In this document: one piece after another, positions 31,037 through 41,515 of the stretch | Numbering within the stretch: position 1 is the stretch's first letter | How the letters are laid out: each line of letters opens with the position of its first letter | Source of the DNA: Niallia endozanthoxylica | Lineage (GTDB): Bacteria; Bacillota; Bacilli; Bacillales; Cytobacillaceae | NCBI RefSeq assembly: GCF_008710145.1 | Contig: NZ_VYKL01000015.1 | Span: 186,001-250,000, forward strand | DNA length: 64,000 bases | Reading direction: 5' to 3' | Notes under the pieces: model-generated | Databases searched by the model: none | What the model was told of the DNA's origin: nothing | The model's input: only the letters and a program-made list of their open reading frames with translations | Position numbers and translations under genes: made by a program

Positions 31037-32302
31037 CTACAAAAAGAATCGTTGAATATCATTCCATGTTACAACAAGCATCAGCAGCATCAATAAGGCA
31101 AAACCCAGGAAATGAATCATCCCTTCTTTTTGGCGGTCAATAGGTTTCCCCCTAACAGCTTCAACCGCAAAGAACAATAATCTGCCTCCATCCAATGCAG
31201 GAATCGGAAGAAGATTCATGATGCCAAGGTTAATACTTAACATTCCTGCCCATCTCATTAAATAATAGACCCCAGACTGTGCAACCATATCTGTTGATTG
31301 ATAGATTCCAACTGGGCCTGATAAGGCATCAATCGAAAATTGACCAGTAATCAGTTTACCTAATGCAGAGAATATTTCAGTTGTCCAAAAATACGTTTCA
31401 GTCGCTCCATACGTAATCGCTTTAAGCGGTGATTTTTCTACTGGACTGAATACTCCTATTATTCCAATGGTAGTGCCATCTTCTAATTTTTGTGCATTAG
31501 GAGTAATCGAAATTTCCTGTTCATCTCCGTCCCGATTAATTAAGAAAGTTAATTCTTTTTCAGGATTTTTCCGAATCACTTCTACTACATCTGACCAATT
31601 AGATATTTCGACACCATCAATGGATTGAACAATATCGCCTTCCTTTAGACCTGAAGAAAGAGCGGAACCATCCTCAGTCAGTTTACCAAGCATAGGCTCG
31701 TTTGAAGGAATTCCTTGCAATAACGCAATCAGTACAAAAATAAAAAAAGCTAAAACAAAATTCATCATCGGTCCGGCAAAGATTGCCATTGTTCGTTGTC
31801 CCAATGTTTTGGAAGCAAACTGACGATTGTATGGAGCGATTTGAGACTCTACTCCATCCTCAACAATCACTGCATTTGGAAGGATGCTGTACCTTTTCAT
31901 TACTTCCTCATCGTCGCCTTCAAGAAAACCCTTTACAAACAGCTCATGTTCCATATCTGCATATTCTACTTCCATGATGATAGCATTTGGAAACTTATCT
32001 TTATTATTTAAGATTATTTTTTGTACTTTATCATCGTTGTTTAAAACAAGCCCGACTCGATAGCCTGGTTTAATCTCAACTCCTTCAGGATCTTCACCAG
32101 CCATTCTGACAAATCCACCAATGGGCAGTAAGCGTATCGTATAGATGGTTTCATTTTTCTTAAAAGAAAAAACCTTTGGTCCGAAACCAATTGCAAATTC
32201 ACGACATAGGATTCCAGCTCTTTTTGCGAAGACTAAGTGACCTAATTCATGAAAAAATACCAATGCCCCAAAAATAACGATGAAGGCTATTACTGTTGTC
32301 AA
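31037..32302 (-). CDS. rseP: site-2 intramembrane zinc metalloprotease RseP/RasP
   Basis: Membrane protease of regulated intramembrane proteolysis; RasP in B. subtilis cleaves RsiW, FtsL and signal peptide remnants. HELGH at 18-22 in the first membrane span, a PDZ domain near 200-280, and NLLPIPALDGGR near 360 with the third metal ligand. About four spans, 421 residues. TTG start at 32302, 7 nt after AAGGTGG; no ATG is suitably placed. Confidence 0.96.
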   Translation of the reverse strand: MTTVIAFIVIFGALVFFHELGHLVFAKRAGILCREFAIGFGPKVFSFKKNETIYTIRLLPIGGFVRMAGEDPEGVEIKPGYRVGLVLNNDDKVQKIILNNKDKFPNAIIMEVEYADMEHELFVKGFLEGDDEEVMKRYSILPNAVIVEDGVESQIAPYNRQFASKTLGQRTMAIFAGPMMNFVLAFFIFVLIALLQGIPSNEPMLGKLTEDGSALSSGLKEGDIVQSIDGVEISNWSDVVEVIRKNPEKELTFLINRDGDEQEISITPNAQKLEDGTTIGIIGVFSPVEKSPLKAITYGATETYFWTTEIFSALGKLITGQFSIDALSGPVGIYQSTDMVAQSGVYYLMRWAGMLSINLGIMNLLPIPALDGGRLLFFAVEAVRGKPIDRQKEGMIHFLGFALLMLLMLVVTWNDIQRFFL

Positions 32303-32374
32303 TATATAACCACCTTTATTTAAAGATAGAGTGCTAGAACATTACAATCATGATGATATATCTTTCCTTCTAGT

Positions 32375-33517
32375 TTAAAGGGATTGAAAGACAAATTCTC
32401 TTGTTTCACGGTCAATTTCCTCTATTTCCGACAAACTCGGATTCATAACCCCGCTGTGACGTTCCAAAGCTTGTTCAACCATATTCTCAATTTGTAAAAA
32501 TGTAATTCTTCCTTCTAGAAATGCAGCCACAGCTGCTTCATTTGCAGCATTCAAAACAGTTGGAAATGATCCTCCGGCCTTTCCTGCCTCAAATGCCAAT
32601 TTCAAACAGCGATAGCGCTCCATGTCCATTTCCTGGAAATGAAGCTTTCCAATTTCAGCCAGGTTTAATCTTTGCCTAGCAGAAAGCGGAATTCGATCTG
32701 GATAAGTCAGCGCATAAAGAATAGGAACTCTCATATCAGGACTGCCTAATTGGGCAATGATACTGCTGTCATGAAACTCAACCATAGAATGTATAATACT
32801 TTCCCTATGCAGCAGCACATCAATTTGTTCATATGGTAAATCAAAAAGCCAATGTGCCTCAATGACCTCCAACCCTTTATTCATCATGGTAGCAGAATCA
32901 ATTGTAATTTTTGCACCCATGGACCAATTTGGATGATTAAGCGCTTCTTCGACCGATACATTTTGAAGTTCCGCTCTCGTTCTATCTCTGAAGCTTCCAC
33001 CTGAGGCTGTTAGAATAATTCTTTCAATATTCTTTCGATTTTCTCCTTGCAATGCTTGAAAAATAGCCGAATGTTCGCTATCAACTGGTATTACTTCAAC
33101 GCCTTGTTTTTTTGCTGCATTCATGACAAGATGTCCAGCTGTTACAAGTGTCTCTTTGTTGGCGAGCGCTATCGTTTTATTTGCTTCAATGGCTTGTAAG
33201 GTTGGCTTCAAGCCAACACTGCCCATTACCCCGTTAACCACAATATCAGTTTTTTCATAGACAGCTACTTCAGTTATCCCATTATCACCATATGTAAAGG
33301 AAACATGAGGAAACTCTGATTGTAGTATGTCAGCATCCTCTTTTTCCATAGTTGAGACAAGGTTTGGTGACAAATCAGTGATAATTTTCCGGGCTAAGGG
33401 AATATTTTTCCCTACCGACATGGCTTCTAATGAAAACTCTTCCTTATGGTTCAATAAGATATCGATTGTTTGTGTTCCAATCGAACCCGTGGCTCCTAAT
33501 AAACTGATTTTTTTCAT
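32375..33517 (-). CDS. dxr: 1-deoxy-D-xylulose-5-phosphate reductoisomerase
   Basis: Second enzyme of the MEP isoprenoid pathway (DXP to MEP, NADPH). 380 residues. N-terminal [11 protein letters not shown], the metal-site [11 protein letters not shown] segment near 145-155, and the catalytic-loop SGGSFRDR are all visible. ATG at 33517 with AGGAGTG upstream. It lies between cdsA and rseP; the MEP product feeds UppS in the same cluster. Confidence 0.97.
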   Translation of the reverse strand: MKKISLLGATGSIGTQTIDILLNHKEEFSLEAMSVGKNIPLARKIITDLSPNLVSTMEKEDADILQSEFPHVSFTYGDNGITEVAVYEKTDIVVNGVMGSVGLKPTLQAIEANKTIALANKETLVTAGHLVMNAAKKQGVEVIPVDSEHSAIFQALQGENRKNIERIILTASGGSFRDRTRAELQNVSVEEALNHPNWSMGAKITIDSATMMNKGLEVIEAHWLFDLPYEQIDVLLHRESIIHSMVEFHDSSIIAQLGSPDMRVPILYALTYPDRIPLSARQRLNLAEIGKLHFQEMDMERYRCLKLAFEAGKAGGSFPTVLNAANEAAVAAFLEGRITFLQIENMVEQALERHSGVMNPSLSEIEEIDRETREFVFQSL

Positions 33518-33610
33518 GAAAGAACACTCCTAATCCTTGGGCAAAACCTTACTATTTTTTAAGATATTAACGTAAATGAATAGACATTCCAAAGTATTGA
33601 TATTTAATCA

Positions 33611-34399
33611 CTATAATAAATGGAAAAAATGAATTAAAGGCCATACGAAAAGCAAACTGTCAAATCGATCTAAAATTCCACCATGTCCAGGCAGGATGTT
33701 TCCTGAATCTTTCACATGATAATGTCGTTTTAATGCTGATTCAACCAAATCACCAATTTGTCCAAATATAGATAGAAAAATTGTCACAATGGCAAGCAGA
33801 ATAACGGAAGTGTCCATATCTGCAAATAAACCAAAAGGAATGCTGACGATAACTGCACTAAAGATTCCCCCGAAAAACCCTTCAACTGTCTTGTTTGGAC
33901 TAATATCAGGCCAAAGCTTTCTTTTTCCCATTGCTCGACCGGTAAAGTAGGCACCTGAATCAGTCGCCCAGATAATAAATAACGAATAAAATATATAAAC
34001 AAGACCTTCTTCACGTGTTTCGATAAAATAATAAAATCCCATTCCAATATATAATATTGCCATAATGGAAAAAGCAACATCATCATATGTAAAGCGATTT
34101 TTTGTCACAACAGTATAAGCAAATAAAAGCAGAACAGTGACTAGTAGGACTTCAACTTTCGTTAACTGAATACGTTCAAAAAAAACCTGGTATTTTTCTG
34201 GAATCAGAAATATCCATAAAGCAAACAATGTTATCATACCAGAAATAGAAAATAATTTCAGTTTTCTCATTTTTAATAATTCATATACAGCAATCGATGC
34301 AAACAAATATGCAAGGATGACAAACGGTATCCCCCCCATTAACGTGAGGGAAATGAGTATGGCCCCAAAAATGATGGCTGTAATAATTCTTTGCTTCAT
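33611..34399 (-). CDS. cdsA: phosphatidate cytidylyltransferase
   Basis: Membrane enzyme making CDP-diacylglycerol for phospholipids. 262 residues with about seven hydrophobic spans. The CdsA signature at the C-terminus (ESALKRHYHVKDSG, LPGHGGILDRFD) includes the metal-binding Asp residues. Also SPNKTVEGFFGG. ATG at 34399 with AAGGTG rather far upstream. Directly downstream of uppS. Confidence 0.96.
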   Translation of the reverse strand: MKQRIITAIIFGAILISLTLMGGIPFVILAYLFASIAVYELLKMRKLKLFSISGMITLFALWIFLIPEKYQVFFERIQLTKVEVLLVTVLLLFAYTVVTKNRFTYDDVAFSIMAILYIGMGFYYFIETREEGLVYIFYSLFIIWATDSGAYFTGRAMGKRKLWPDISPNKTVEGFFGGIFSAVIVSIPFGLFADMDTSVILLAIVTIFLSIFGQIGDLVESALKRHYHVKDSGNILPGHGGILDRFDSLLFVWPLIHFFHLL

Positions 34400-34418
34400 C
34401 TAAATGTCAACACCTTTG

Positions 34419-35195
34419 TTAGACTCCACCAAAACGACGTTGGCGCCTCTGAAATGTTTCAATGGCTTCAATCAAATGATTTTCTGAAAAATCTGGCCAC
34501 AATACATTTGTAAACCAAAATTCAGTATAGGCAAGTTGCCATAACATGAAATTGCTAAGCCTAATTTCACCACTTGTGCGAATCAATAAGTCCGGATCAG
34601 ACAATCCACTCGTCATCAAATGGTTAGAAAATAATTCCTCATTGATATCATGTTCACTCAGTTTACCATTTTTGTAATCGTTAATAATACTTTTAACCCC
34701 TGCAATGATTTCGGATCTGCTTCCATAGTTTAGAGCAAAATTCAAAATTAAACCCGTATTATCCTTTGTATCCTCAATTGCCCTTTCTACCGCATTAGAT
34801 GTATGCGACGGAAGTTCCTCTAAATACCCGATTACTTTGACTTTAACATTCTCTTCAATTAATTCCGGGAGAAATGTACCAAGAAATTCCTCTGGAAGCT
34901 TCATTAAGTATTCAACTTCTGTTTTAGGCCTTTTCCAATTCTCCGTTGAAAAAGCATACAATGTAAGTGTTTTAACACCTAATTGATTAGCCATTTTTGT
35001 AACTTTTCGAACAACCTTCATTCCTTCATGATGACCGGCTATTCTTGGTAAGGCTCTTTTTTTTGCCCAACGTCCGTTTCCATCCATAATAATCGCAATA
35101 TGTTCGGGAATTGGCAGTTGTTGTACTTTTTCTATTCGTTCTCGGAGATTGGAAGAGTTCTTTGGCCTCTTCCATATTTTAAATTTACTAAACAT
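34419..35195 (-). CDS. uppS: isoprenyl transferase, undecaprenyl diphosphate synthase
   Basis: Builds the C55 lipid carrier for cell wall synthesis. IIMDGNGRWA with the catalytic Asp, AFSTENWKRP, and the RTSGEIRLSNFMLWQ binding motif. 258 residues from ATG 35195, chosen because GGAGGAG is 6 nt upstream; a TTG five codons earlier overlaps that site. It follows the frr terminator, so it probably begins a transcription unit. Confidence 0.96.
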   Translation of the reverse strand: MFSKFKIWKRPKNSSNLRERIEKVQQLPIPEHIAIIMDGNGRWAKKRALPRIAGHHEGMKVVRKVTKMANQLGVKTLTLYAFSTENWKRPKTEVEYLMKLPEEFLGTFLPELIEENVKVKVIGYLEELPSHTSNAVERAIEDTKDNTGLILNFALNYGSRSEIIAGVKSIINDYKNGKLSEHDINEELFSNHLMTSGLSDPDLLIRTSGEIRLSNFMLWQLAYTEFWFTNVLWPDFSENHLIEAIETFQRRQRRFGGV

Positions 35196-35281
35196 ATGTA
35201 GCTCCTCCAACAGGTTAGCTCACCCTCGGATAAAAGATGAATCCCCTATTTGTTCCTAGGCATTCGATTTTACCTTATTCT

Positions 35282-35290
35282 ATCATACCA
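35282..35290 (-). promoter_or_regulatory. candidate extended -10 promoter for uppS
   Basis: Minus-strand TGG followed by TATGAT (5 of 6), about 87 nt before uppS, after the frr terminator. The -35 is weak. Confidence 0.4.
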
Positions 35291-35383
35291 AAAAAATTGT
35301 CTTATATCTCTATAATCGAAAATTACACCGGCAAAAATATTATTCAATAACGTTCAATATTCTTACTGTTTCCTTTAAATGAG

Positions 35384-35410
35384 TAAAAAAACCCCCTAAT
35401 CGTTAGAGGG
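35384..35410 (-). terminator. intrinsic terminator of frr
   Basis: 8-bp stem CCCTCTAA/TTAGGGGG with one wobble and a short loop, followed by seven T on the minus strand. Confidence 0.85.
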
Positions 35411-35447
35411 TCCTTTCAATTTCAAAAATAAAATGAAAATATGTCAT

Positions 35448-36005
35448 TTATACTTCTAAAATCTCTTTTTCTTTTTCTTTTGTCATTGAATCAATTTTAT
35501 TAATATTTTCATCAGTCACTTTTTGGATATCATCTGAATATCCGCGAAGATCATCCTCTGTTATATCTCCAGCTTTTTCACTTTTTTTCAAATCATCATT
35601 TGCATCACGACGAATATTACGAATTGCAACCTTTGCTTCTTCAGCTTCTTTTTTGACCAATTTCACAAGTTCTTTACGACGTTCTTCTGTTAAAGCAGGA
35701 ATCGCAATTCGAATAATATTTCCATCACTTGTAGGATTCAAGCCTAAATCAGACTTTTGAATCGCTCTTTCAATTTCTCCAAGAATCGATTTATCATAAG
35801 GTTGAATAACTAACAAACGTGCTTCAGGAACTGAAATACCTGCTAATTGATTGATAGGTGTCGGTGCACCATAATAATCAACTGTTATACGATCCAATAA
35901 TGATGCATTCGCTCTGCCTGCACGAATACTTGCTAACTCACGAGAATATGCCTGAATCGCCTTGGTCATTTTTTCTTTAGCACTCGTAATAATTTGTGTT
36001 GGCAT
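35448..36005 (-). CDS. frr: ribosome recycling factor
   Basis: Splits post-termination ribosomes with EF-G. 185 residues, exact family size. Family features: [32 protein letters not shown] and the [10 protein letters not shown] region, with two long helices. ATG at 36005 with AGGGGGA upstream, 2 nt beyond the pyrH stop. Last gene of the rpsB unit, before a terminator. Confidence 0.97.
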   Translation of the reverse strand: MPTQIITSAKEKMTKAIQAYSRELASIRAGRANASLLDRITVDYYGAPTPINQLAGISVPEARLLVIQPYDKSILGEIERAIQKSDLGLNPTSDGNIIRIAIPALTEERRKELVKLVKKEAEEAKVAIRNIRRDANDDLKKSEKAGDITEDDLRGYSDDIQKVTDENINKIDSMTKEKEKEILEV

Positions 36006-36007
36006 AA

Positions 36008-36760
<753 letters not shown>

Positions 36761-36771
36761 TTACTTGCTTT

Positions 36772-36804
36772 AAAAACAGGGAACACATTGTGTTCCCTGA
36801 AAAA
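36772..36804 (-). terminator. intrinsic terminator between tsf and pyrH
   Basis: CAGGGAACA/TGTTCCCTG stem, perfect and up to 11 bp depending on loop size, followed by TTTTTA on the minus strand. Confidence 0.77.
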
Positions 36805-36830
36805 AGTTCGTATTTTATTATGCTCAAAAA

Positions 36831-37712
36831 TTATTTTTTCATTTGGTTCATAACTTCTTCAGCGAAGTTTTCTGCACGTTTTTCAAGACCCTCTCCAACT
36901 TCGTAACGTACGAATTCACGAACCTTTCCACCTTTAGATTCAACAAATTGACGTACTTTTTGGTCTGGATTTTTAACGAATGCTTGGTCAAGTAAGCAAA
37001 CATCTTCAAAATATTTTCCTAAACGGCCTTCAACCATTTTAGCAACGATATTTTCCGGCTTACCTTCGTTCAATGCCTGTTGAGTTAACACTTGACGCTC
37101 ACGTTCAACTTCTTCTGGAGAAACTTCGTCACGAGATACGAATTTAGGATTTAAAGCTGCAATATGCATAGATACATCTTTAGCAGCATCTGCATCAGAT
37201 GTTCCTTCTACTACACTTAACACACCGATACGTCCACCCATGTGCAGGTAAGCACCAAATGCATCGTTATCAGTTTTTGTTTTCACTGCGAAACGACGAA
37301 GGTTCATATTTTCACCAATTTTAGAAATGGCAGCATTAATATGTGCTTCTACAGTAGCACCATTAGCCATTGTTGAAGCAAGCGCTTCTTCTATAGTTGC
37401 AGGCTTTGCTTTTAATAGTTGCTCTCCTAATTCTTTTACAAGTGTTTGGAAAGCTTCATTTTTTGCTACGAAGTCTGTTTCAGCATTAACTTCTAAGATA
37501 ACTGCATCATTTCCTTCTACAAGAACGGAGGTGATACCCTCAGCAGCAACACGGTCTGCTTTTTTGGCAGCAGATGCAATACCCTTTTCACGTAAGAAAT
37601 CAATTGCTTTTTCCATATCACCATCAGTTTGTTGAAGTGCTTTTTTACAATCCATCATTCCTGCACCAGTTTTTTCACGAAGTTCTTTAACCATTTGCGC
37701 TGTAATAGCCAT
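36831..37712 (-). CDS. tsf: translation elongation factor Ts
   Basis: Nucleotide exchange factor for EF-Tu. 293 residues. The UBA-like start [19 protein letters not shown] is followed by the [10 protein letters not shown] signature and two core subdomains. ATG at 37712 with AAGGAGG upstream. Downstream of rpsB across a terminator-containing gap. Confidence 0.98.
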   Translation of the reverse strand: MAITAQMVKELREKTGAGMMDCKKALQQTDGDMEKAIDFLREKGIASAAKKADRVAAEGITSVLVEGNDAVILEVNAETDFVAKNEAFQTLVKELGEQLLKAKPATIEEALASTMANGATVEAHINAAISKIGENMNLRRFAVKTKTDNDAFGAYLHMGGRIGVLSVVEGTSDADAAKDVSMHIAALNPKFVSRDEVSPEEVERERQVLTQQALNEGKPENIVAKMVEGRLGKYFEDVCLLDQAFVKNPDQKVRQFVESKGGKVREFVRYEVGEGLEKRAENFAEEVMNQMKK

Positions 37713-37771
37713 TATGTGTTTCCTCCTTAAAATAATATGTATTGTGTTCAGTTCATCACTTTTTTTGAAAA

Positions 37772-37807
37772 AAAGGTGATAAAGGGAGCTTCCCTCTTAT
37801 CACCTTT
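37772..37807 (-). terminator. intrinsic terminator between rpsB and tsf
   Basis: AAAGGTGATAA/TTATCACCTTT 11-bp outer stem with a further inner AGGGA/TCCCT pairing, followed by seven T on the minus strand. Bases 37772-37779 can instead pair with 37756-37766, which would break this hairpin. Confidence 0.72.
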
Positions 37808-37874
37808 CCCTGTACGGTCTAGCCTATTCTTTACATTTAGAGAATAACTTAAACGTACTTAAAGCAAATTACCA

Positions 37875-38588
37875 TTAAGCGTTTGTTTCAACTACTTCTG
37901 TTTCTTCCCCTTGCTTCGCTTCTAAAATAGCATCTGCCATTTTAGCAGTTAATAATTTAACGGCGCGAATTGCATCGTCGTTAGCTGGGATTACAACATC
38001 GATTTCATCTGGATCACAGTTTGTATCAACCATACCAACGATTGGAATATTTAATTTATGTGCTTCAGCAACAGCGATACGCTCTTTACGAGGATCGATA
38101 ATAAATAGAGCATCAGGAAGTTGTTTCATATCTTTAATTCCGCCTAAGAATTTCTCTAGACGCTCTTGTTGTTTTTTCAATTGAACTACTTCTTTTTTAG
38201 GAAGTACATCAAATGTTCCATCTTCAGACATTCTCTCGATTTCTTTTAAACGAGCAATACGCTTTTGGATAGTTTCAAAGTTAGTTAATGTTCCACCTAA
38301 CCAACGTTGATTTACATAGTACATACCAGAACGGATAGCTTCTTCTTTAACAGAATCTTGAGCTTGTTTCTTTGTACCAACAAAAAGAATTGTACCGCCG
38401 TTAGCAGCAAGTTCTTTTACATATTTGTAAGCTTCTTCAACCTTTTTAACTGTTTTTTGAAGGTCGATGATATAAATGCCGTTACGCTCCGTGAAAATAT
38501 ATTTTTTCATTTTAGGGTTCCAACGGCGTGTTTGGTGTCCAAAATGTACACCAGCTTCAAGTAATTGCTTCATTGAAATAACTGACAT
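37875..38588 (-). CDS. rpsB: 30S ribosomal protein S2
   Basis: 237 residues, with [19 protein letters not shown] at the N-terminus and the [14 protein letters not shown] stretch of the S2 family. The Glu-rich tail is typical of Bacillus. ATG at 38588 with TAGGAGG 7 nt upstream. First gene of its unit, read from a promoter that touches the 3' end of swrB. Confidence 0.98.
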   Translation of the reverse strand: MSVISMKQLLEAGVHFGHQTRRWNPKMKKYIFTERNGIYIIDLQKTVKKVEEAYKYVKELAANGGTILFVGTKKQAQDSVKEEAIRSGMYYVNQRWLGGTLTNFETIQKRIARLKEIERMSEDGTFDVLPKKEVVQLKKQQERLEKFLGGIKDMKQLPDALFIIDPRKERIAVAEAHKLNIPIVGMVDTNCDPDEIDVVIPANDDAIRAVKLLTAKMADAILEAKQGEETEVVETNA

Positions 38589-38702
38589 GATAGTTCCTCC
38601 TAATGGTTTTGTTTTCCTCCGCCCATTTCATCTCTATACGAAAACTGTCGAAACAGCACCATTCATGTAGATCCGTGAGCGTGTGTATTAACACCGTTTT
38701 AT

Positions 38703-38731
38703 ACTATATCATATGTATTTATGACATTCAA
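38703..38731 (-). promoter_or_regulatory. sigma-A promoter (extended -10) for rpsB
   Basis: Minus strand: -35 TTGAAT at 38726-38731, 17-nt spacer, -10 TATAGT at 38703-38708 preceded by TGA. The -35 begins 2 nt after the swrB stop codon. The leader is about 108 nt. Confidence 0.75.
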
Positions 38732-38732
38732 G

Positions 38733-39377
38733 TTATTCTTTATGATTTTCATTAATTTTAAGCAACAAAGCAATTTCTGATTGCCCTTTATTCAGTCGCT
38801 TCGCTATTTCTTCAATGGAAAAACCCTCTTGTTTCATATTTAATATTTGAAATAGCAAAGATTCTTGCAACCGTTCGTTACTGGCCGGCTTTTTTCTCTT
38901 TTCATCCTTTGTTGAGTTATGCACTACTTCATCATGTCGAATCTCCTGAGCTTGGGAGGTATCGGGCTCAAGTACGTCTTCTTTCCCAGGTTGATTCTGC
39001 GTTTGTTTTTGATAAGCTCTAACAGCTTGAAAGTTAACTGTACTCTCTAATCGTGATGAAAGTTCCTGCTTTTCAACTTTTGGTAACACACTATCCGGCT
39101 TTTTTTCAAATTCTTTATGCGGAATAGATGCCTTTTCTGGTAATTGATTAGATGAAAACTGGACTTTATTCATTGTCTCAAAGCGTTTAATAAAACGCTC
39201 ATTTTCATCTTTCATTTCTAATATATAAGAAGACATTAGTTCTTCCATTTCTTTCATTGTTTTCTTTTGATTTTCATCAACTTTTACCAATTTATTTTGT
39301 CTAAGAAATAAGATAACGATACCCATAATGGCAATAATATTTATGATAAAACTAATAATAATAAAAAAAACGGTCAT
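38733..39377 (-). CDS. swrB: swarming motility protein SwrB-like
   Basis: Equivalent of B. subtilis swrB/ylxL, the last gene of fla/che; SwrB promotes activation of the flagellar export apparatus. 214 residues: one N-terminal membrane span (about 3-26), a charged coiled-coil-like segment, a low-complexity middle, and a C-terminal helix-turn-helix-like stretch (ILNMKQEGFSIEEIAKRLNKG). The middle is not well conserved, so the call leans on position and architecture. ATG at 39377 with GAGGGA upstream. Confidence 0.82.
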   Translation of the reverse strand: MTVFFIIISFIINIIAIMGIVILFLRQNKLVKVDENQKKTMKEMEELMSSYILEMKDENERFIKRFETMNKVQFSSNQLPEKASIPHKEFEKKPDSVLPKVEKQELSSRLESTVNFQAVRAYQKQTQNQPGKEDVLEPDTSQAQEIRHDEVVHNSTKDEKRKKPASNERLQESLLFQILNMKQEGFSIEEIAKRLNKGQSEIALLLKINENHKE

Positions 39378-39435
39378 GTAATCCCTCTATCCACTGTAAT
39401 CATTCTAAGCTCAGCGTCTCCAATAAATAATCAGA

Positions 39436-40194
39436 TTACCTTTTTAATAATTGTCTCAATTTAAAAATACATTTAGAATGAATTTGCGAAATTCTGGATG
39501 TAGATAATCCCATAATTTGTCCAATTTCAGTTAACGACAATTCTTCATTATAAAATAAGCTAATGACCAATTGTTCTTTTTCGTTAAAGGTGGAAATAAT
39601 CGCTGCAATTTCATTTATTGCTTCATTTTTTAATACAGCCTCTTCTGGATTTTCTTCTTTATCATCCTTTAAAATAAATGTCGCAGTACTCTTATCGTCG
39701 CTTTCATTAGGTTGCTCATCAATTGATAACACATTGGCAAAAAATTGTTCATTCAGCGTTGCGTATACCTCATCAATTGAAATATTTAATTCTCTGGCTA
39801 TCTCTTCTTCTGTTACATGACGTAAATACTTTTGTTCCAGCCTTTCGATGACAGAATCCATTTTCTTTGATTTTTCCCTTGAACTCCTAGAAAGCCAATC
39901 TTCTTTTCTTAACCCGTCCAAGATAGCACCCCGAACGCGGAATGAGGCATAAGTATCAAACTTCAAATCCCTGTTTGGATCAAACTTCTCTAGAGCATCA
40001 TATAAGCCTATCATCCCTAAACTAGTAAGGTCTTCTCTCGAAACCGTTTTAGGAAGAGAAACAGAAATCCGCTGAACATGATAACTAACTAGTGATAAAT
40101 ACTTTTTGATTAATATATTTCCTGCTTCTTTATCACGAGAAGTTACCCATTTATCCCAGTATAGCTGTTCATCTGGTGTAGTAACATATACCAT
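39436..40194 (-). CDS. sigD: flagellar sigma factor SigD (FliA/WhiG family)
   Basis: RNA polymerase sigma-28 for flagellin, motor, autolysin and chemotaxis genes. 252 residues: region 2 (SLGMIGLYDALEKFDPNRDLKFDTYASFR), region 3, and region 4 with helix-turn-helix LTEIGQIMGLSTSRISQI. ATG at 40194 with AAGGAGG 6 nt upstream. A strong terminator and a second hairpin separate it from cheD, unlike the tight spacing elsewhere in the operon. SigD level therefore probably depends on readthrough or a local promoter. Confidence 0.97.
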   Translation of the reverse strand: MVYVTTPDEQLYWDKWVTSRDKEAGNILIKKYLSLVSYHVQRISVSLPKTVSREDLTSLGMIGLYDALEKFDPNRDLKFDTYASFRVRGAILDGLRKEDWLSRSSREKSKKMDSVIERLEQKYLRHVTEEEIARELNISIDEVYATLNEQFFANVLSIDEQPNESDDKSTATFILKDDKEENPEEAVLKNEAINEIAAIISTFNEKEQLVISLFYNEELSLTEIGQIMGLSTSRISQIHSKCIFKLRQLLKR

Positions 40195-40241
40195 CTAATT
40201 CCTCCTTCTCTTTAAAAGCAACACATACCACCATGCTAGTT

Positions 40242-40290
40242 TTGGAACTATTCCAACAGACAGCATGATTAAACAAGCAACAATCATGCT
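40242..40290 (-). repeat. second hairpin and interrupted palindrome before sigD
   Basis: AGCATGATT/AATCATGCT forms a perfect 9-bp stem (40262-40270 with 40282-40290). Just downstream, TTGGAA-TAG-TTCCAA at 40242-40256 is a perfect interrupted palindrome. Either could be a regulatory site in the cheD-sigD gap; no regulator identified. Confidence 0.55.
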
Positions 40291-40301
40291 TATGTTTATC
40301 T

Positions 40302-40331
40302 AAAAAAACCTCTCTCATTCGTTGAGAGAGG
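40302..40331 (-). terminator. strong intrinsic terminator between cheD and sigD
   Basis: Perfect 9-bp stem CCTCTCTCA/TGAGAGAGG with 5-nt loop, followed directly by seven T on the minus strand. It lies 52 nt after the cheD stop and about 110 nt before the sigD start. Confidence 0.87.
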
Positions 40332-40382
40332 AAAGTAGAAAAAGAATATAGAACAGCAGCAATAACGAAGAATTTCTCAAGT

Positions 40383-40880
40383 TTATAAATAAGTAATACC
40401 TCTATTAACTGTTTTAATGTGTAATAAATAGGTTTTCGGATCAAACTCAATTGTACGGCCGTTATTTCCTCCTACGTCTTCGCCTACAATTTCGATATGG
40501 AAAGAAGCTAATTGTTTCTTTACCGCTTCAACATTTCTTGGCCCTATTCTCATTAATTCATTCCCTGATGAGAACTGAAACATTTGCGCTCCCCCGGCAA
40601 TTTTTGCTTTAAGTGCTGTTTTTCTTGCCCCATGTTTAACTAAGCATGCAACTAGTTCATTTACTGCAGTATCTGCATATTTAGCTGCTGTCATGGACCC
40701 ATTCTTGGCCAATGATGAATCAGGCAGCATAATATGCGCCAATCCGGCGATTTGTTGATACGGATCATAAACAACTACTCCAACACATGAACCAAGACCT
40801 GATGTACGAATCAAATTCGGAGCCTTTACAATATTCATATCCGCAATTCCAACCCTAACGATTTGTTGAAGATTATTCAT
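40383..40880 (-). CDS. cheD: chemoreceptor glutamine deamidase CheD
   Basis: Deamidates receptor glutamines and binds CheC to raise its phosphatase activity. 165 residues. Catalytic Cys in GLGSCVGV and His in LAHIMLPD are both present. ATG at 40880 lies within the cheC stop region (8-nt overlap), giving translational coupling; no strong ribosome binding site of its own. Downstream is a terminator before sigD. Confidence 0.96.
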   Translation of the reverse strand: MNNLQQIVRVGIADMNIVKAPNLIRTSGLGSCVGVVVYDPYQQIAGLAHIMLPDSSLAKNGSMTAAKYADTAVNELVACLVKHGARKTALKAKIAGGAQMFQFSSGNELMRIGPRNVEAVKKQLASFHIEIVGEDVGGNNGRTIEFDPKTYLLHIKTVNRGITYL

Positions 40881-41511
40881 CTAAGGCAACTCCAAGTGAT
40901 TGAAAAATAATATCAAACGATTTCGGGTCAGGTAATAGAAAAAAATGCCCGTCAACAAGTTCAATATTTTCATCATTCGTTTTGTTTAATGCGGTATCAA
41001 TGACGATGACATAATCACTAAACTGCGAAAGCTCGATAAAGCCAAAACTGATTATGGCGCCTAGCATATCAATACTTGTCGCTGGAACTGAATGAAATAA
41101 ATGTAATCCAGTGAAATTTGATAAAGATGTCAAATAAGAGCCAGCTAGAATATTCCCTAATTCCTGCAGTGCTGATAAAGCCAATTCACCATATGGGAGG
41201 GTTTCAAATGATTCACTTTCTCCTGTCATTTGTTCAATATATTTATTTGCTTGCTCTAGAGGAAGAATAAAAAACATATGAGAAGGAGCGTCCCCTTCAA
41301 TACGCAAATAGACACTGGCCACAACATTTTCCGCTCCACCGGCCATTTCAATCATTTCATTAAAGGACACAACCCTAACATTTGGTACCGACATTTCAAT
41401 CTTTTTATTTAGAATCATAGAAAGTGCAGTTGCTGCATTTCCTGCACCTATGTTCCCAATTTCCTTTAATATATCAAGATGAGTCGATGAAATCTTTTGA
41501 ATAAAATTCAT
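40873..41511 (-). CDS. cheC: CheY-P phosphatase CheC
   Basis: Dephosphorylates CheY-P and is regulated by CheD. 212 residues with two phosphatase-type segments, LKEIGNIGAGNAATAL and LQELGNILAGS, both keeping the Glu and Asn of the ExxN signature. ATG at 41511 with AAGGAT upstream, 4 nt past the cheW stop. Confidence 0.95.
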   Translation of the reverse strand: MNFIQKISSTHLDILKEIGNIGAGNAATALSMILNKKIEMSVPNVRVVSFNEMIEMAGGAENVVASVYLRIEGDAPSHMFFILPLEQANKYIEQMTGESESFETLPYGELALSALQELGNILAGSYLTSLSNFTGLHLFHSVPATSIDMLGAIISFGFIELSQFSDYVIVIDTALNKTNDENIELVDGHFFLLPDPKSFDIIFQSLGVALDE

Positions 41512-41515
41512 GATA

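Noticed and set aside
40169..40450. 93-codon frame in the cheD-sigD gap as a possible small gene
   Set aside because: It spans the terminator and both flanking genes in another frame, has no ribosome binding site, and its sequence is not protein-like.
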